NCBI RefSeq assembly: GCF_900105165.1
Contig: NZ_LT629740.1
Location: forward strand, 2,294,001 to 2,358,000
Direction: 5' to 3'
Source: Mucilaginibacter mallensis
Lineage (GTDB): Bacteria; Bacteroidota; Bacteroidia; Sphingobacteriales; Sphingobacteriaceae
DNA: 64,000 nucleotides
A model generated the notes under the pieces. It was given only the letters and a program-made list of their open reading frames with translations, had not been told where the DNA came from and made no database searches. Each line of letters opens with the position of its first letter. The first letter of the stretch is position 1. Position numbers and translations under genes: made by a program. This document shows, piece by piece, positions 25,511 through 34,281 of this stretch.

Positions 25511-26393
25511 TTTTGCAATTAAACACAAATGGCAAAAGCTAGATTTTAACCAGCTATTAAAACGGATTGTTCCGGCAATTTTTGTAATGGGTTTGGCCTA
25601 TTTACTGGTGACGGTAATTAAAAGTTATTTATTCAGATTTTGGCTCGCGCCTGACAATGTACCGGCATTTATGATTTTTTTTAGGCTTAATTGGGCGATT
25701 ATGTTAATGGCCGGTATAAGATTAATGGCCATTTGGCTGCTGGCTTATCATTTGTACCACTATGCACAGCGGGAGATCAATATTGCAAAAGAAAATGCCC
25801 GTTTAGCCATCATTGCCAAGGATGCACAGCTTAGTAGTTTATCGGCACAACTTAATCCGCACTTCCTGTTCAATTCATTAAACAATATAAAGGCCCTGGT
25901 GATTGAAAACCCCAAATCTGCACGAAGGGCAATAGACTTATTATCTGATCTGTTACGGACGGCACTTTACAGCGACGATGTGTTACTAACTACTGTAAAG
26001 GATGAACTTGCCCTGGTCAAAGATTATTTTGAGCTGGAAAAATTACGCTTTGAAGAACGTTTGCAGTTTTGTATTGAGGCAGATGATCGATTGAATAATG
26101 CATTGATCCTGCGCTTCAGCATCCAAACGCTTGCAGAAAATGCGATAAAACATGGCATTGCCAGGCAAAAAAGCGGAGGCCTCGTCAGCGTAAAAGTTGT
26201 AGTGGTGGATAATTACATTAATATCAGCGTCCAAAACCCGGGAGAATTTAATATGGATGAACAAAATGAAGGTTTAGGAATTAAGAACTTAACTGAGCGT
26301 TTGCAGCTGCAATATAAAGGTTTGGCAAAATTCGGTATCATTAATGAGGCAGGAGGAAATGTCTTATCAACCATACTTATCCCACGCTCATGA
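25511..26393 (+). pseudogene. Split LytS-type sensor histidine kinase, 3' fragment
   Basis: Residues equivalent to about 72-362 of the original kinase, after the second target copy TTTTGCAA (25511-25518). It keeps two predicted TM helices, a linker helix, the His_kinase (PF06580) box with QLNPHFLFNSLNNIKALV, the N-box LAENAIKHG and the ATP-lid GLGIKNLTERLQ, so the catalytic part is intact. It could be translated from the TTG at 25506 inside the right inverted repeat, giving a 295-residue kinase lacking the first two TM helices. It overlaps the response regulator start (ATGA at 26390). Confidence 0.9.
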
Positions 26394-27088
26394 AAAAGAT
26401 AAAGACTATTATCATAGATGATGAGCGTACCGCCAGGGATGAAGTAAAAAGGCTACTGGAAAATTATCCTGATTTTGAAATAATAGGTGAGGCCAAGGAT
26501 GCGGATGAAGCAAAACTACTGATCGAATTAAAACAACCCGATTTGCTTTTTTTAGATATACAAATGCCTGAAAAATCAGGGTTTGATCTTCTGGAATCGT
26601 TGGATAAGGTGCCTCAAGTGATATTCCTTACTGCATTTGATCAATATGCTGTTAAAGCTTTTGAAGTGAGTGCTATTGATTATTTGATGAAACCGGTACG
26701 TGAAGAACGCTTTGCTAAAGCTATTGAACAGCTAAGATTAAAAGTAGCAAATACTACAGTCGAGAGTCAGATCTTTGTTAAAGACCGTCAGCAATATCAC
26801 TTTATCAGTTGGAGCAAGGTATATTTAATAGAATCAATGGATAATTATGCACGGTTATATTTTGATGATAAAAAGGTGTTCCTCAAAAGCTCATTAAACC
26901 AATTGGAAAAAAAGCTTGACGAAGCTGTTTTTTTCAGGATAAACCGGGCACAGATCATTAATATACATTTCATCGATAAAATAAACATAGTGCAGGGCGG
27001 CCGGATGAACATCAGCATGAAAACAGGTGAGGTGTTTGAAGTATCCGAAAGGCAGTCGGTAAAGCTCAAAAATATGGGGCGAACGTAA
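26390..27088 (+). CDS. LytTR-family response regulator
   Basis: A 232-residue regulator. The receiver domain (about 4-115) has the acidic pocket DDE at residues 9-11, the phosphoacceptor Asp in LLFLDIQMPEKSGF and the conserved Lys in LMKPV. The C-terminal LytTR DNA-binding domain (about 135-230) has the pattern FISWSKVYLIESMDNYARLYF and ends SERQSVKLKN. It overlaps the kinase stop by 4 bp (ATGA), so it is its translationally coupled partner. Since the kinase is disrupted by a mobile element, this regulator may now be unphosphorylated or driven by a truncated kinase. Target genes are not evident; the CocE-type gene follows 30 bp after it. Confidence 0.95.
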   Translation: MKKIKTIIIDDERTARDEVKRLLENYPDFEIIGEAKDADEAKLLIELKQPDLLFLDIQMPEKSGFDLLESLDKVPQVIFLTAFDQYAVKAFEVSAIDYLMKPVREERFAKAIEQLRLKVANTTVESQIFVKDRQQYHFISWSKVYLIESMDNYARLYFDDKKVFLKSSLNQLEKKLDEAVFFRINRAQIINIHFIDKINIVQGGRMNISMKTGEVFEVSERQSVKLKNMGRT

Positions 27089-27118
27089 TCAACAATTAAA
27101 AAAATTAAGACTAAAATT

Positions 27119-29392
27119 ATGAACAGAAAACTCTGTATGGCATTGTTATGCCTTATTATAGCCAATTATTGTATGGCGCAGCAAATCTATTTTACAAAAG
27201 TGGCTGCAACTGATAGTGTAGCAATAGCCCGGCAAATGCCAGGATTGACTACTGAAGTTTTATCGAAATATAAAAGTCAGGGCAATCAGGAAAATTACCT
27301 TGATAATTTATTCCGGCTGCAAATACTTGCAGGGAAGTATGCTGATGCAAAAGTGACCATTATCTCTTTACGCCAGTTCCCGGGACCGACAAACCTGCAA
27401 TACCTACAGGATGAGTTATTTGCTGAAACAAGATTACAGCAGATGAAAAATAACACATCTTTTAAAATGGAGTACGTCCAGTTATTCCGGGGCTTATTTA
27501 AGGGATTGAATGATAAAAGCGCCTATAAAAGTTATAGGTCATTTATTTCATCTGATGGTATTGATGAACTGAAAAGCGATTTTCAGAACTCGCTGCTAGT
27601 TACAGAGAAAAAAGACAGCCTTACTGTTACTGATGCAATATCGCTCTGCAGAAACTATTATGTGCTTCAGCTTTATCAAAATGTTGAGGTGATTTCAAAA
27701 CCTTTAATTAAGGAAGATTGCAACAGACGTTATGTTATTGAGGATAAACTTATAAAAACTCCGGACGGTGCTTTGATCAATGCTGTAGTTGTATTAAAAA
27801 GGGGAGTTAATATTCCGCAGCCGGCTGTTTTGCAATATACTATTTATGCCGATAGCAGCAATTGGACACGGATTGTTGAACCTGCTGCCTATGGCTATGC
27901 CGGTGTAATTGCCTATACCAGGGGGAAAGGCCGAAGTCCGGAAAAGATAGTCCCGTATGAAGATGATGGTAAAGATGCCAATGCGATAATCGACTGGATA
28001 AGCAAACAAGCCTGGTGCAACGGTAAAATAGGTATGTATGGTGGTAGTTATAATGGTTTTACCCAATGGGCTGCTGCTAAATACCATAACCCAGCGCTTA
28101 AAACAATTGTGCCATATGTAGCTGCAATCCCCGGTATTGGCTTGCCGATGGAAAACAATGTTTTTATCAACGCCAATTATGGCTGGGCATTTTATGTTAC
28201 AGACAATAAATACTTGGATGATAAAATATATTACGCCCCGAATCGCTGGCATAACATGAATAGTAACTGGTACACAAGTGGTGCAGCCTATAATAAAATT
28301 GACAGCGTAGACGGAACACCAAACCCATTGTTGCAATGCTGGCTTAAACACCCTGATTATGATAAGTACTGGCAGGATCAGGTGCCTTATGAAAAGGATT
28401 TCGCAAGTATAAATATCCCTGTGCTAACCTTTGAGGGCTATTACGATGACGGGCAAATCTCTGGATTGCATTATATGCTGGAGCATTTGAAGTATAATCC
28501 TAAAGCTGTTCATTATTTGATCATAGGTCCGTATGATCATTTTGGTACACAGCAGGGAGGTGTACCGGTTTTACGGGATTACAAAGTTGATCCGGTGGCA
28601 TTGATCAGTACCAGGGAGATTACTTTCCAATGGCTGGATTATATATTGAAAGGGAAGAAGAAGCCGGAAATCTTAAAAGATAAGATCAATTATGAAGTAA
28701 TGGGTAGCAACGTATGGCAACATAAGCCATCTATAGAAAAAATGGCTGATCATCAACTAAAACTGTATTTAACAAACTTTAAAAAAGGTAATAATTATGA
28801 TTTATCAGCCATAAAACCCAGTAAAAAAAGTTCAGTTAGTCAGGTAATTAATTTTGCGGACCCTAAAATCAGTTACGGGGATTATTATCCTTATCCTATT
28901 ATAAAAGATAACCTAGACAGGAGTAATGGGCTGTTCTTTATCAGCAAACCGTTTGATAAGCCGGTAGCTGTTAATGGTATGTTCAGCGGTGAATTTAAAG
29001 CAATGATCAATAAAAAAGATATGGATGTATGCGCAGCATTATATGAAGTAATGCCTGACGGTAAATATTTTGAATTATCTTATTTTATCGGGCGTGCCAG
29101 TTATGCAAAGGATATGAGTAAAAGAACACTGCTGCATCCCGGCAAAATTGAATCTATTCCGTTCACCAGAACAAGGCTGGTGAGCAGACAGATGAGTAAA
29201 GGCAGCCGCTTGTTAATTGTTTTAAATGTGCTGAAAAATTCATTCTCCGAAATTAATTATGGTACCGGCAAGGATGTTAGTAAAGAAACGATAAATGATG
29301 CAAACACGCCACTTAAAGTAAATTGGTTTAATGATAGTTTCATAAATATTCCTGTTGCGGATGGCGCTGAATCAAAAACTGAATCTAAATAA
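27119..29392 (+). CDS. CocE/NonD-family alpha/beta hydrolase (X-Pro dipeptidyl-peptidase S15-like)
   Basis: A 757-residue protein with a Sec signal peptide (cleavage near MAQQ). After a 180-residue helical N-terminal extension, the alpha/beta-hydrolase S15 domain has the nucleophile motif GGSYNG (Ser near residue 309), preceded by DWISKQAWCNGKIGMYG, and the Asp/His end of the triad in the GPYDHFG segment. A C-terminal jelly-roll domain (about 560-750) is typical of the CocE/NonD class. Family members cleave amide or ester bonds, such as X-Pro peptides or acyl esters. The real substrate is unknown. It follows the response regulator by 30 bp on the same strand. Confidence 0.9.
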   Translation: MNRKLCMALLCLIIANYCMAQQIYFTKVAATDSVAIARQMPGLTTEVLSKYKSQGNQENYLDNLFRLQILAGKYADAKVTIISLRQFPGPTNLQYLQDELFAETRLQQMKNNTSFKMEYVQLFRGLFKGLNDKSAYKSYRSFISSDGIDELKSDFQNSLLVTEKKDSLTVTDAISLCRNYYVLQLYQNVEVISKPLIKEDCNRRYVIEDKLIKTPDGALINAVVVLKRGVNIPQPAVLQYTIYADSSNWTRIVEPAAYGYAGVIAYTRGKGRSPEKIVPYEDDGKDANAIIDWISKQAWCNGKIGMYGGSYNGFTQWAAAKYHNPALKTIVPYVAAIPGIGLPMENNVFINANYGWAFYVTDNKYLDDKIYYAPNRWHNMNSNWYTSGAAYNKIDSVDGTPNPLLQCWLKHPDYDKYWQDQVPYEKDFASINIPVLTFEGYYDDGQISGLHYMLEHLKYNPKAVHYLIIGPYDHFGTQQGGVPVLRDYKVDPVALISTREITFQWLDYILKGKKKPEILKDKINYEVMGSNVWQHKPSIEKMADHQLKLYLTNFKKGNNYDLSAIKPSKKSSVSQVINFADPKISYGDYYPYPIIKDNLDRSNGLFFISKPFDKPVAVNGMFSGEFKAMINKKDMDVCAALYEVMPDGKYFELSYFIGRASYAKDMSKRTLLHPGKIESIPFTRTRLVSRQMSKGSRLLIVLNVLKNSFSEINYGTGKDVSKETINDANTPLKVNWFNDSFINIPVADGAESKTESK

Positions 29393-29556
29393 TATGGATT
29401 AGTCTGCCAGTTTAATCAGTAATATATCCTGCATAGTATTAAATAAGCTTTAAAAGCAGGGATCTTGGGCTTCCAATGTTTTTATCTAATTAAAAGTAAA
29501 TATAGTATCGATTTAGCAAAACTTTTTTAGCAAATTGCAGAACCAATTTACCAATT

Positions 29557-30240
29557 ATGATGAAAAGAGCCCTAACTGTACTTGTACTGTTATTTACCAT
29601 TGGCGCAGCTAAAGCGCAGGACTGGCCCAATCTAAAAAGATATCAGGATGTGAACAGCAAAGTACCGCCCCCTTCTTCCGGCGAGAAAAGAGTTGTATAT
29701 ATCGGCGACTCGATCACTGATTTCTGGATAAATAATGATTCCACATTTTTTGCCTCCAATTCTTATCTCAATCGTGGCATCAGCGGGCAAACAACCGGGC
29801 AAATGTTGCTGCGTTTCCGTCAGGATGTGATTGATTTAAAGCCAAGTGTGGTAGTAATACTTGCGGGTATAAATGATATTGCTCAAAATAACGGACCTGA
29901 AAGATTGGAGGATATATTCGGCAACATTATTTCAATGGTTGAGCTAGCCAGGGCAAACCATATTAAAGTAGTTATTTCATCAATATTACCGGCCTTTACT
30001 ATACCATGGCGTCAGGCGATTGATCCCGTGCCACAGATAGCTGCGCTTAATGAAATGTTAAAAACGTATGCTGATAAAAATAAAATAACCTACCTCGATT
30101 ATTTTACAGCTATGGCCGATGCCAGAAAAGGCCTGCCGGCTAATCTGTCAAAAGATGGCCTGCACCCTAACCTTAATGGTTACAAGGTAATGGAGCCCCT
30201 TGCTGAAAAAGCTATTCATGAGGCCCTGAATAACAAATAA
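29557..30240 (+). CDS. SGNH/GDSL-family hydrolase
   Basis: A 227-residue Sec-exported esterase-like enzyme. All four SGNH blocks are visible: GDSITDFW near residue 49 with the catalytic Ser, GISGQTTGQM with the Gly, ILAGINDI with the Asn, and KDGLHPNLNGY with the Asp/His pair near the C-terminus. Such enzymes often deacetylate sugars on plant or bacterial glycans. Its neighbours, a GH-D-like enzyme 25 bp downstream and a CocE hydrolase upstream, suggest it works on a decorated glycan. Confidence 0.93.
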   Translation: MMKRALTVLVLLFTIGAAKAQDWPNLKRYQDVNSKVPPPSSGEKRVVYIGDSITDFWINNDSTFFASNSYLNRGISGQTTGQMLLRFRQDVIDLKPSVVVILAGINDIAQNNGPERLEDIFGNIISMVELARANHIKVVISSILPAFTIPWRQAIDPVPQIAALNEMLKTYADKNKITYLDYFTAMADARKGLPANLSKDGLHPNLNGYKVMEPLAEKAIHEALNNK

Positions 30241-30265
30241 CACAGGTATACTCAATTATATAATT

Positions 30266-31936
30266 ATGCAAAGGCGACATTTTCTTAAACTTTCCGCGAC
30301 TACCACAACAGCCATTTTATTAAGCGGGCTTACCTATGCTACATCGACCCAAACCATGGCCATTAATATGCCCGATGAAGTTTGGGCGCAATCAGGCGAT
30401 GAATGGTTCCGGCTGGATGTTACTAACGGATCTGTTTTTAAGTATAAGGACATTGAAGTAGCGGTAAAGGCAAATAGTAATGCTAAAGGTGTTTACGTTA
30501 CTTCGCCTACACAACAATTAAATGCTGTCCGTTTAAAATGGAAACATAATACACCATCAACTGCTAAATTCCTGGGCGATCATTGGGAGCGTTCGTACGG
30601 CGACCTGCAATGGAAAACAGATAGGGCAGGGGTTAAAAACCCATGGTATGTGATCATATATGATGGCAGGCAAACAGCCTGTTTTGGCGTAAAAACCGGC
30701 GCTAACAGTATTTGTTGGTGGGGTTTAGGCGATGATAGCCTGGAGCTTACTTTAGATACCCATTCGGGCGGGAATGGTGTATTATTAGGTAACCGTATTT
30801 TGCATGCTGCCGATATTATTGCTACGGATGGAAAAGCCGGCGAAAACCCATTCCATACCGATCACCGGTTTTGCGGCATGATGTGCGAAAGACCTCGTTT
30901 ACCTAAAAAACCCATTTATGGTATTAACGACTGGTATTTTGCCTATGGCAATAACTCATTCGATCTGATAAAGAAAACCACCACTATGATGGCTGAGTTG
31001 GTTACCGATACCAGCAATAAACCATTTTCAGTGATTGATGCCGGTTGGGCCACCTATTCACCTTTATTACCCGGTGATGGCGGCTGGAACGATGATTTCT
31101 CAAAGCCTAACGATAAGTTTAAGGACATGCATTTGCTGGGTGATGAGATCAAGAAGCTAGGTATGCGCCCCGGTTTATGGATGCGCCCGCTTTGTGCCCG
31201 CCACGACGAAAAAGCAAGTTTACTTGCCCCAAAAATCCCCGGCAGGGATGATCCACGCAATCCGGTGCTTGACCCAACCATCCCCGAAAATATAGAACGC
31301 ATTAAACACAACTTTGATGTATACAAACAATGGGGCTATGAAATGGTGAAGCATGATTTTAGTACCTATGATATAACCGGGCGCTGGGGCGCAAGTATGA
31401 AAGATAGTATCACATCGCCGGGCTGGAATTTTAATGACAGAAGTAAAACTACTGCCGAGATCATTCTCGACCTGTACCGGGCTATTCGCGAGGCCGCGGG
31501 TGATGATATTTACGTAATAGGCTGTAATACCATGAGCCATCTGAGTGCAGGCATATTTGAAATGTGCCGTATTGGAGATGATACCAGCGGCAGAGAATGG
31601 GACAGGACACGAAAAATGGGAGTTAATACCCTTGCATTCCGCCTGCCACAGCATAATAAATTTTATGCAGTAGATGGCGATTGTGTAGGTATAACCACAG
31701 ATATAGCCTGGGATAGAAATAAGCAATGGCTGCAATTGCTGGCTGAAAGTGGCGCTCCGCTTTTCGTTTCCGGACAGCCTGAAGCGATGGGCGAAATACA
31801 AAAAGCAGCGGTAAAAAAAGCCTTTGCCCAGGCTGCAAAAATTCAACCCTTGGGCGAACCACTGGATTGGATGGATACCATGCAGCCAGAAAAATGGAAG
31901 TTGAATAACAGGGAAGTTGATTTTAACTGGGGATAA
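30266..31936 (+). CDS. Clan GH-D-like glycoside hydrolase (alpha-galactosidase-type)
   Basis: A 556-residue protein with a twin-arginine-like N-terminus (QRRHFLKLS), so Tat export is possible. It has an N-terminal beta domain and then a TIM barrel (about 200-540) with features of GH27/GH36-type enzymes: INDWYFAYG, DAGWATYSPLLPGDGGW, the nucleophile-like Asp in VKHDFSTYD near residue 364, and the acid/base-like RIGDDTSGREW near 440. Specificity is uncertain; alpha-galactoside, alpha-N-acetylgalactosaminide and beta-L-arabinopyranoside enzymes share this fold. It follows the SGNH gene by 25 bp and is likely co-transcribed. A terminator follows at 31977. Confidence 0.85.
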   Translation: MQRRHFLKLSATTTTAILLSGLTYATSTQTMAINMPDEVWAQSGDEWFRLDVTNGSVFKYKDIEVAVKANSNAKGVYVTSPTQQLNAVRLKWKHNTPSTAKFLGDHWERSYGDLQWKTDRAGVKNPWYVIIYDGRQTACFGVKTGANSICWWGLGDDSLELTLDTHSGGNGVLLGNRILHAADIIATDGKAGENPFHTDHRFCGMMCERPRLPKKPIYGINDWYFAYGNNSFDLIKKTTTMMAELVTDTSNKPFSVIDAGWATYSPLLPGDGGWNDDFSKPNDKFKDMHLLGDEIKKLGMRPGLWMRPLCARHDEKASLLAPKIPGRDDPRNPVLDPTIPENIERIKHNFDVYKQWGYEMVKHDFSTYDITGRWGASMKDSITSPGWNFNDRSKTTAEIILDLYRAIREAAGDDIYVIGCNTMSHLSAGIFEMCRIGDDTSGREWDRTRKMGVNTLAFRLPQHNKFYAVDGDCVGITTDIAWDRNKQWLQLLAESGAPLFVSGQPEAMGEIQKAAVKKAFAQAAKIQPLGEPLDWMDTMQPEKWKLNNREVDFNWG

Positions 31937-31976
31937 TTATTTGCAATAAACTATATATAATTATAACTTGTTAAAG

Positions 31977-32010
31977 CACTATATAAATTGCTGTAGCAAT
32001 TCATATAGTG
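31977..32010 (+). terminator. Terminator-like long hairpin
   Basis: CACTATATAAATTGCT and AGCAATTCATATAGTG pair over 16 bp with one mismatch around the 2-base loop GT, followed by TATTGTTT. The stem is AT-rich. It closes the CocE/SGNH/GH-D group and lies about 80 bp before the ECF sigma gene. Confidence 0.6.
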
Positions 32011-32089
32011 TATTGTTTGGGAAAAAATATTTGTTTATACGAAATAATACTTATTAAATTTAAAGCGCCAATTATACTTACCTGACGAA

Positions 32090-32671
32090 GTGATTAATAA
32101 ATTTATTGACAGTAATAGCATTAAACGATTAATTGCAGGGGATGAAACTGCATTTACAGCAGTATATATGCTTTACAGTGCGAAAACTTATAGGCTAGCC
32201 TATCGCTTTTTAAAGGATCAGGGCCAAAGTGAGGAGATTGTTCAGGAAACATTTATTACACTTTGGCTAAACAGGAATAAGCTAGATCCCGATGGTGATT
32301 TATGGCTTTATTTATATGTTATTTCCAAACGCCTGTCAATAAATTCATTAAAGCTGATCTGCAAATCAACCGATCAACGGAACGTGTTGATCCGGAATAC
32401 AATACAGGAGCATAACTCAACCGAAGAAGATGTAATTGCGCATGACCTGGAAGTATTTACTCAAAAAATAATTGAAAAACTCCCCCCGCAGCAACAGTTG
32501 GTTTTTAAACTAAGTCGTAATGAGGGGCTCTCCTATAAAGAGATTGCCGAAGAATTAAAGATCTCGCCTAATACGGTTAAAAACCACATGATACAAGCGC
32601 TCAAGACACTAAAAACGCATTTAAAAACCGCCGATCTGATTTTTGTGATTGCTGTCTTATTTCACCATTAA
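32090..32671 (+). CDS. ECF RNA polymerase sigma factor, FecI-like
   Basis: A 193-residue sigma-70 ECF protein starting with GTG at 32090. Region 2 is AFTAVYMLYSAKTYRLAYRFLKDQGQSEEIVQETFITLW and region 4 is EKLPPQQQLVFKLSRNEGLSYKEIAEELKISPNTVKNHM; each is written here in part. It ends in a short hydrophobic tail, as in many Bacteroidota FecI-type factors. Family logic: a FecR anti-sigma holds it until the STN-SusC senses its substrate, and it then transcribes the susC operon. Here FecR and SusC lie at 34282 and 35624, with an MFS gene on the other strand in between, which is not the usual direct neighbour order. Confidence 0.95.
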   Translation: MINKFIDSNSIKRLIAGDETAFTAVYMLYSAKTYRLAYRFLKDQGQSEEIVQETFITLWLNRNKLDPDGDLWLYLYVISKRLSINSLKLICKSTDQRNVLIRNTIQEHNSTEEDVIAHDLEVFTQKIIEKLPPQQQLVFKLSRNEGLSYKEIAEELKISPNTVKNHMIQALKTLKTHLKTADLIFVIAVLFHH

Positions 32672-32712
32672 GCATTCCCGCTTTGGCAAACAATGTTTGA
32701 AAACAGATGGCA

Positions 32713-34071
32713 TTAATGGGCGCTTTTTTTAAGCAGCCTGTAAATAAAAATGACCGCTATCAGCGTGAAACCGATGGAGATCGCCGCGCTTTTGAAAACT
32801 CCACCCAGGATCGCATTGTTACTTCCAACTGCCATCGCGCCAAATACTGCAACGCCTATAGCGCCTGCCGTTTGCCGTGCTGTTGTTAATATGGCCGAAG
32901 CCGTACCGGAAAGTTTTTTATCGACACTGGATAGTATACCGTTAATCATGGCAGGTACGGCAAGCCCCATACCGGTAGAAATGATCAGGAAAGGAAAAAA
33001 AAGCTGCCAATAAGGGGTAGAAGTCCCGGCAACAAACAAGCCGGCAAAACCAGCAGCAAATAAAATAAGCCCTGCTAATATAGGTTTCCAAAGGCCGTAA
33101 TTATTGATGACACGGGCACTGGCCACATTGGATATCACAAAGCCAACAGTAAGTGGAACAAAGGCAAAGCCTGCCGCCAGCGAGCTATAATGAAGCACTT
33201 TTTGAAGATAAAGGCTTAAGATAAATACACTGCCATAATAGGAGCCGTTTAAAACAGCACCGAGTATCAGCAGTGAATTGAAAGAGCCTGATTTAAATAA
33301 ATGAAGGGGGATCATTGGGTGATGTGTCTTTTTTTCAATGATCAGGAAGATAACAAACATGATTGCACTGAAAGCTAAGCCGCCGATGATCAGTGGGTTT
33401 GCAAAACCCAATCGTGGCCATTCAATAATGGTGGCTATCAAAGTAGTGATACCGAGTGCCCAGGTAGTCTGCCCTGCAATGTCAAACTGTTTTGCTGAAA
33501 CTTTAACTTGCGCATCCACGAGGCGAAAACTCATCAGGTAACCGGCCAAACAGATAGGTATATTGATCAGAAAGATAAATCGCCAGTTGGCCAGCTCAAT
33601 TAGTAGGCCGCCCAGGGTTGGCCCTGCTGCCATAGCCGCGCTACCCGCGGCGGTCCACAAACCTACGGCCCGCGCCCGTGTGTCGGGTTCGTGTGCAAAA
33701 CGCTGGTTGAGCAGGGAGAGCGAACTGGGGATCATCATAGCTGCACCGATACCCTGGATGATCCGGGCAATGATGAGGCAGATGGGGTTAGGCGCAAGGG
33801 CGCAACCTGCCGAAGCTATCCCGAAAATGATCATCCCGATCTGGAAGATCCGTTTCGAGCCCAACCGGTCGCTAATACTGCCTGCCGAAAGCATGAGCAT
33901 AGCGAACGCCAATGTGTAAGCATCTATCACCCACTGTAATGTGCTAATACCGACATGATAGGCACCCCCGATCTGCGGTAGAGCAAGGTTAACGATAGAA
34001 ACATCAAGCTGCGCGACTACAAAAGCAAGACTGGTTACCAAAACCGTCCATTTAAAAGAAGGGGAATTCAT
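32713..34071 (-). CDS. MFS drug exporter, DHA2 (EmrB/QacA) family
   Basis: A 452-residue polytopic membrane protein with about 14 predicted helices. Motif A-like GSISDRLGSKRIF lies between helices 2 and 3, motif C-like GPTLGGLLIELANWRFIFLINIP between helices 5 and 6, and the early LDVSIVNLALPQIG pattern is typical of the DHA2 family. These pumps export drugs, dyes or metabolites with protons. The ATG at 34071 is preferred over a TTG at 34110. The gene is clearly richer in G and C than its neighbours and sits inverted between sigma and FecR, suggesting independent acquisition. Confidence 0.92.
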   Translation of the reverse strand: MNSPSFKWTVLVTSLAFVVAQLDVSIVNLALPQIGGAYHVGISTLQWVIDAYTLAFAMLMLSAGSISDRLGSKRIFQIGMIIFGIASAGCALAPNPICLIIARIIQGIGAAMMIPSSLSLLNQRFAHEPDTRARAVGLWTAAGSAAMAAGPTLGGLLIELANWRFIFLINIPICLAGYLMSFRLVDAQVKVSAKQFDIAGQTTWALGITTLIATIIEWPRLGFANPLIIGGLAFSAIMFVIFLIIEKKTHHPMIPLHLFKSGSFNSLLILGAVLNGSYYGSVFILSLYLQKVLHYSSLAAGFAFVPLTVGFVISNVASARVINNYGLWKPILAGLILFAAGFAGLFVAGTSTPYWQLFFPFLIISTGMGLAVPAMINGILSSVDKKLSGTASAILTTARQTAGAIGVAVFGAMAVGSNNAILGGVFKSAAISIGFTLIAVIFIYRLLKKSAH

Positions 34072-34281
34072 AGGATGCTTAAACAAACTTTTAAGCGCGC
34101 AAGTTAGCAATCAATTCTACTTGATAGGTTTTATATAACCTGTGAAAAGTAAAAAAACGAGCCATAAAGAGAGATCTTACAAATAATTAATATATTTTTT
34201 ACTGCCGACTAGTCCTACCCCCTGGTTTTTTTGTTCCTACTATATAAACCAGCCATTTCAGGCAAATTATAAACACCAGGT

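Noticed and set aside
25506-26393. Intact independent kinase gene starting at TTG 25506
   Set aside because: It is the in-frame 3' part of the gene begun at 20005; the target duplication and inverted repeats show it was cut by the insertion. Expression from the TTG remains possible and is noted as a finding.
27794-28351. 185-aa minus-strand frame inside the CocE gene
   Set aside because: Antisense of the hydrolase catalytic domain; no recognisable domain or upstream signals.
31220-31846. 208-aa minus-strand frame inside the GH-D-like gene
   Set aside because: Antisense of a clear glycosidase gene; composition (many Cys/Ile/His) is typical of antisense frames and no motif is visible.
32750-33939. 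Several plus-strand frames of 60-118 aa opposite the MFS gene
   Set aside because: The MFS protein on the minus strand has complete family motifs and membrane helices; these are antisense frames in G+C-rich DNA.
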